14,696 nucleotides of DNA. Source: CAZIOQ01 sp964540975 (lineage in GTDB: Bacteria; Patescibacteriota; Microgenomatia; UBA12405; UBA6130). The stretch covers positions 1-14,696 of the forward strand of contig CAZIOQ010000051.1 of NCBI GenBank assembly GCA_964540975.1, read 5' to 3'. The position numbers and the translations under genes were made by a program. The notes below the pieces were generated by a model. It made no database searches, was not told the origin of the DNA, and saw only the letters and a list, made by a program, of their open reading frames with translations. Below, in pieces: positions 13,325 to 14,696 of the stretch (its first letter is position 1; each line of letters begins with the position of its first letter).

Positions 13325-13510
13325 ATGAACCAGGTAAGGCAGTTTGTGAGTGAAGTAATTGAACATTTTCACAAAATCAGTTGGCCAGATAAAGAAAGTT
13401 TAACTTATTTGACGATTGTGGTATTATTTATTGCTTTGGTTTCGAGTGTTTTGTTGGGAGCGGCAGATTTTATCTTTACCAAATTGGTGGAATTAGCGAC
13501 TTTAAGATAG
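13325..13510 (+). CDS. secE: Preprotein translocase subunit SecE
   Basis: 61 residues, the single-span bacterial form. SecE clamps SecY in the SecYEG channel of the inner membrane. Residues 1-25 carry the amphipathic helix with the family motif EVIEHFHKISWPDKESL (W20-P21). One membrane span follows at about 29-55 (TIVVLFIALVSSVLLGAADF). First gene of the conserved secE-nusG-rplK-rplA cluster. Its TAG at 13508-13510 directly abuts the nusG ATG, so the two are probably translationally coupled. Confidence 0.95.
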   Translation: MNQVRQFVSEVIEHFHKISWPDKESLTYLTIVVLFIALVSSVLLGAADFIFTKLVELATLR

Positions 13511-14092
13511 ATGGCAACCAAAGTGCAAGAAAAATTCCGATTTAAGATTAGCGATCAAAAGCCTTCGGAAAAGGCTGCTTGGTATGTGGTTCATACCTAC
13601 TCTGGCCATGAATACAAAGCAGCGACTGCCTTAAGACAACGAACCAAAACTATGGGCTTAGAGGACAGAATTTTTGAAGTCATCATTCCCATTAAAGACA
13701 AAATGGTAATTCGCCGAGGCCAAAAGGTTAAAACCAAAGAAAAAGTATTTCCGGGTTATATCTTGGTGAGGATGATTTTAGATGATCAATCTTGGATCAT
13801 AGTAAAAACTACCCCAGGAATCACTAATTTTGTTAGTAGTGGTGATAGACCAATGCCTATTGCCGATCAAGAGGTGGAAAAAATTGTTAAGGGAATTGTT
13901 GAACAAAAACCAGAATTCGAGACAAAATTTAGTCTTGGTGAAGCAGTGAAAATTATTGATGGACCTTTTGCTGATTCTTTGGGGACAATTGATGAAATTG
14001 ATGAGAAAAGAGGCAAGCTAAAAGTTCTGGTTTCAATTTTCGGCCGAGAGACACCGGTAGAATTGGACTTTTTGCAAGTGAGTAAAATTTAA
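13511..14092 (+). CDS. nusG: Transcription termination/antitermination factor NusG
   Basis: 193 residues, close to the usual bacterial length. NusG binds RNA polymerase, increases processivity and connects transcription to Rho or to the ribosome. The NGN domain is at about 22-125, with WYVVHTYSGHEYKAATALR, the FEVIIPIKDK strand, VFPGYILVRMILDDQSW and TPGITNFVSSG. A linker follows, then the KOW domain at about 140-193 (LGEAVKIIDGPFADSLGTID, then LKVLVSIFGRETPVELDFLQ). The N-terminal 20 residues are a short basic extension. There is no Shine-Dalgarno; the start immediately follows the secE stop. Confidence 0.97.
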   Translation: MATKVQEKFRFKISDQKPSEKAAWYVVHTYSGHEYKAATALRQRTKTMGLEDRIFEVIIPIKDKMVIRRGQKVKTKEKVFPGYILVRMILDDQSWIIVKTTPGITNFVSSGDRPMPIADQEVEKIVKGIVEQKPEFETKFSLGEAVKIIDGPFADSLGTIDEIDEKRGKLKVLVSIFGRETPVELDFLQVSKI

Positions 14093-14138
14093 ATCTTGAT
14101 TGCCAAATTTAAAATCTGAAATTGGTAATTTTTCAACA

Positions 14139-14564
14139 ATGGCGAAAAAAATTAAAGCAGTGATTAAATTAAATTTGCCTGCTGGTGAGGCTAATCCTGG
14201 GCCGCCAACCGGGCCAATCTTGGGCCAGCAGGGAGTGCCGATTATGGATTTTATTAATCAATATAATCAGGCTACCCAAAGTCAAAAAGGCAACATCATT
14301 CCCGTAGTCATTACTGTTTATGAAGACAGAACTTTTTCTTTTGTGACCAAATTGCCGCCAGTAGCGGATTTGATTAAAAAGAAATTGAACTTAGAGAAAG
14401 GTGCTGGCGAAACTAAAAGACAAATAGTAGGAAAATTAAGCCAAAAGGAGCTCGAAGAAATTGCTCAACTAAAGATGAAAGATTTGAATACCACTGATTT
14501 GGAGGCGGCAAAAAGAATTGTTTTGGGAACAGCAAGGAGTATGGGAGTGGAAGTAGAAAGTTAA
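14139..14564 (+). CDS. rplK: Large ribosomal subunit protein uL11
   Basis: 141 residues from ATG 14139, the standard length for L11. It binds the GTPase-associated region of 23S rRNA at the base of the L7/L12 stalk. The N-terminal domain has KLNLPAGEANPGPPTGPILG (11-30), then QGVPIMDFINQYN and VVITVYEDRTFSF. The C-terminal RNA-binding domain has KLPPVADLIKK, LNLEKGAGETKRQIVGKLS, LKMKDLNT and GTARSMGVEVES. An in-frame TTG at 14100 would add 13 residues, but these do not match the family, so the ATG was preferred. The gap after nusG is 46 bases, with no clear Shine-Dalgarno. Confidence 0.96.
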   Translation: MAKKIKAVIKLNLPAGEANPGPPTGPILGQQGVPIMDFINQYNQATQSQKGNIIPVVITVYEDRTFSFVTKLPPVADLIKKKLNLEKGAGETKRQIVGKLSQKELEEIAQLKMKDLNTTDLEAAKRIVLGTARSMGVEVES

Positions 14565-14602
14565 TGGTTGGCACTCAGCGGAGTTATTTAAGGCCAAAAT
14601 GA
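14564..14602 (+). CDS. Possible coupling micro-cistron between rplK and rplA
   Basis: A 12-codon frame (MVGTQRSYLRPK). Its ATG overlaps the rplK stop as TAATG, and its TGA overlaps the next ATG as ATGA (14599-14602). It exactly bridges the 34-base gap between the two ribosomal genes and could carry ribosomes from one to the other where no Shine-Dalgarno exists. It may be chance; conservation would decide. Confidence 0.3.
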   Translation: MVGTQRSYLRPK

Positions 14603-14696
14603 AAAAAAACAAAAAACAAGAAAAAAAGATTAAGCTTTCAGGCTTGAAAGGTGGACAAAAAGTAAAAGTGGTGGAAGCCGAGCCAATAAAAAGGAC
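14599..14696 (+). CDS. rplA: Probable N-terminus of ribosomal protein uL1, cut by window edge
   Basis: ATG 14599 opens a frame that runs to the right edge: MKKNKKQEKKIKLSGLKGGQ, then KVKVVEAEPIKRT. Only 32 residues are visible. They are highly basic and do not yet include any diagnostic L1 motif. The call rests on gene order (secE-nusG-rplK-rplA is conserved across bacteria) and on basic N-terminal extensions being usual in L1 of such lineages. Another ribosomal or unrelated basic protein is possible. Confidence 0.55.
   Translation, partial: MKKNKKQEKKIKLSGLKGGQKVKVVEAEPIKR

Noticed and set aside
1..14696. tRNA, rRNA, CRISPR arrays, transposases
   Set aside because: I checked the gaps by eye for cloverleaf arms, T-arm sequences, regularly spaced repeats and transposase motifs and found none.

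Overview
The window looks like a chromosomal segment of a low-GC, small-genome bacterium of the Candidatus Patescibacteria (CPR) type, possibly Microgenomates. This is inferred, not proven. The reasons are compact AT-rich genes read with the standard bacterial code, a IleRS of the IleS2 kind, short secreted and membrane-anchored proteins, and a genome style in which most genes have -10 boxes only a few bases before the start codon. I found no tRNA, rRNA, CRISPR array or transposase.

Layout. Positions 1-2746 carry a cell-surface set: a membrane-anchored cohesin-domain protein (minus strand, cut by the left edge), a divergent secreted beta-propeller protein ending in a dockerin, and a frameshifted small secreted protein. 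Positions 2858-5295 carry sugar metabolism: a GT2 glycosyltransferase and a phosphomannomutase/phosphoglucomutase with a structured leader. Positions 5304-5757 hold a complete-looking transcription attenuator: promoter, leader peptide with six Leu/Ile/Val codons in a row, antiterminator and terminator. It stands in front of an unrecognised small gene with a strong Shine-Dalgarno. An 89-bp repeat lies on each side of the mutase/attenuator block (3652-3740 and 5812-5900). ileS occupies 6021-8990 (minus), preceded by its own leader: a 12-residue peptide with three consecutive Ile codons, a stem-loop and an intrinsic terminator.

ileS shares a palindromic -35 hexamer with a divergent DUF4349 membrane protein (9179-10063). 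After a repeat-bearing gap come a four-CBS protein with an HPF-like tail (10380-11492) and, tail to tail with it, a GT39-type membrane glycosyltransferase broken by two frameshifts at homopolymer runs (11500-12952). A GC-rich hairpin cluster (12995-13220) separates this from the conserved secE-nusG-rplK-rplA operon (13325 to the right edge), in which a tiny overlapping cistron seems to couple rplK to rplA.

How it fits together. The cohesin and dockerin proteins could form a two-part surface complex, while GT2, the mutase and the broken GT39 protein point to envelope glycan synthesis. The most notable signal is regulatory: two separate leader-peptide attenuators rich in branched-chain amino-acid codons within 4 kb, one in front of isoleucyl-tRNA synthetase. 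This suggests that expression is tuned to charged tRNA-Ile/Leu/Val in an organism that probably imports these amino acids.
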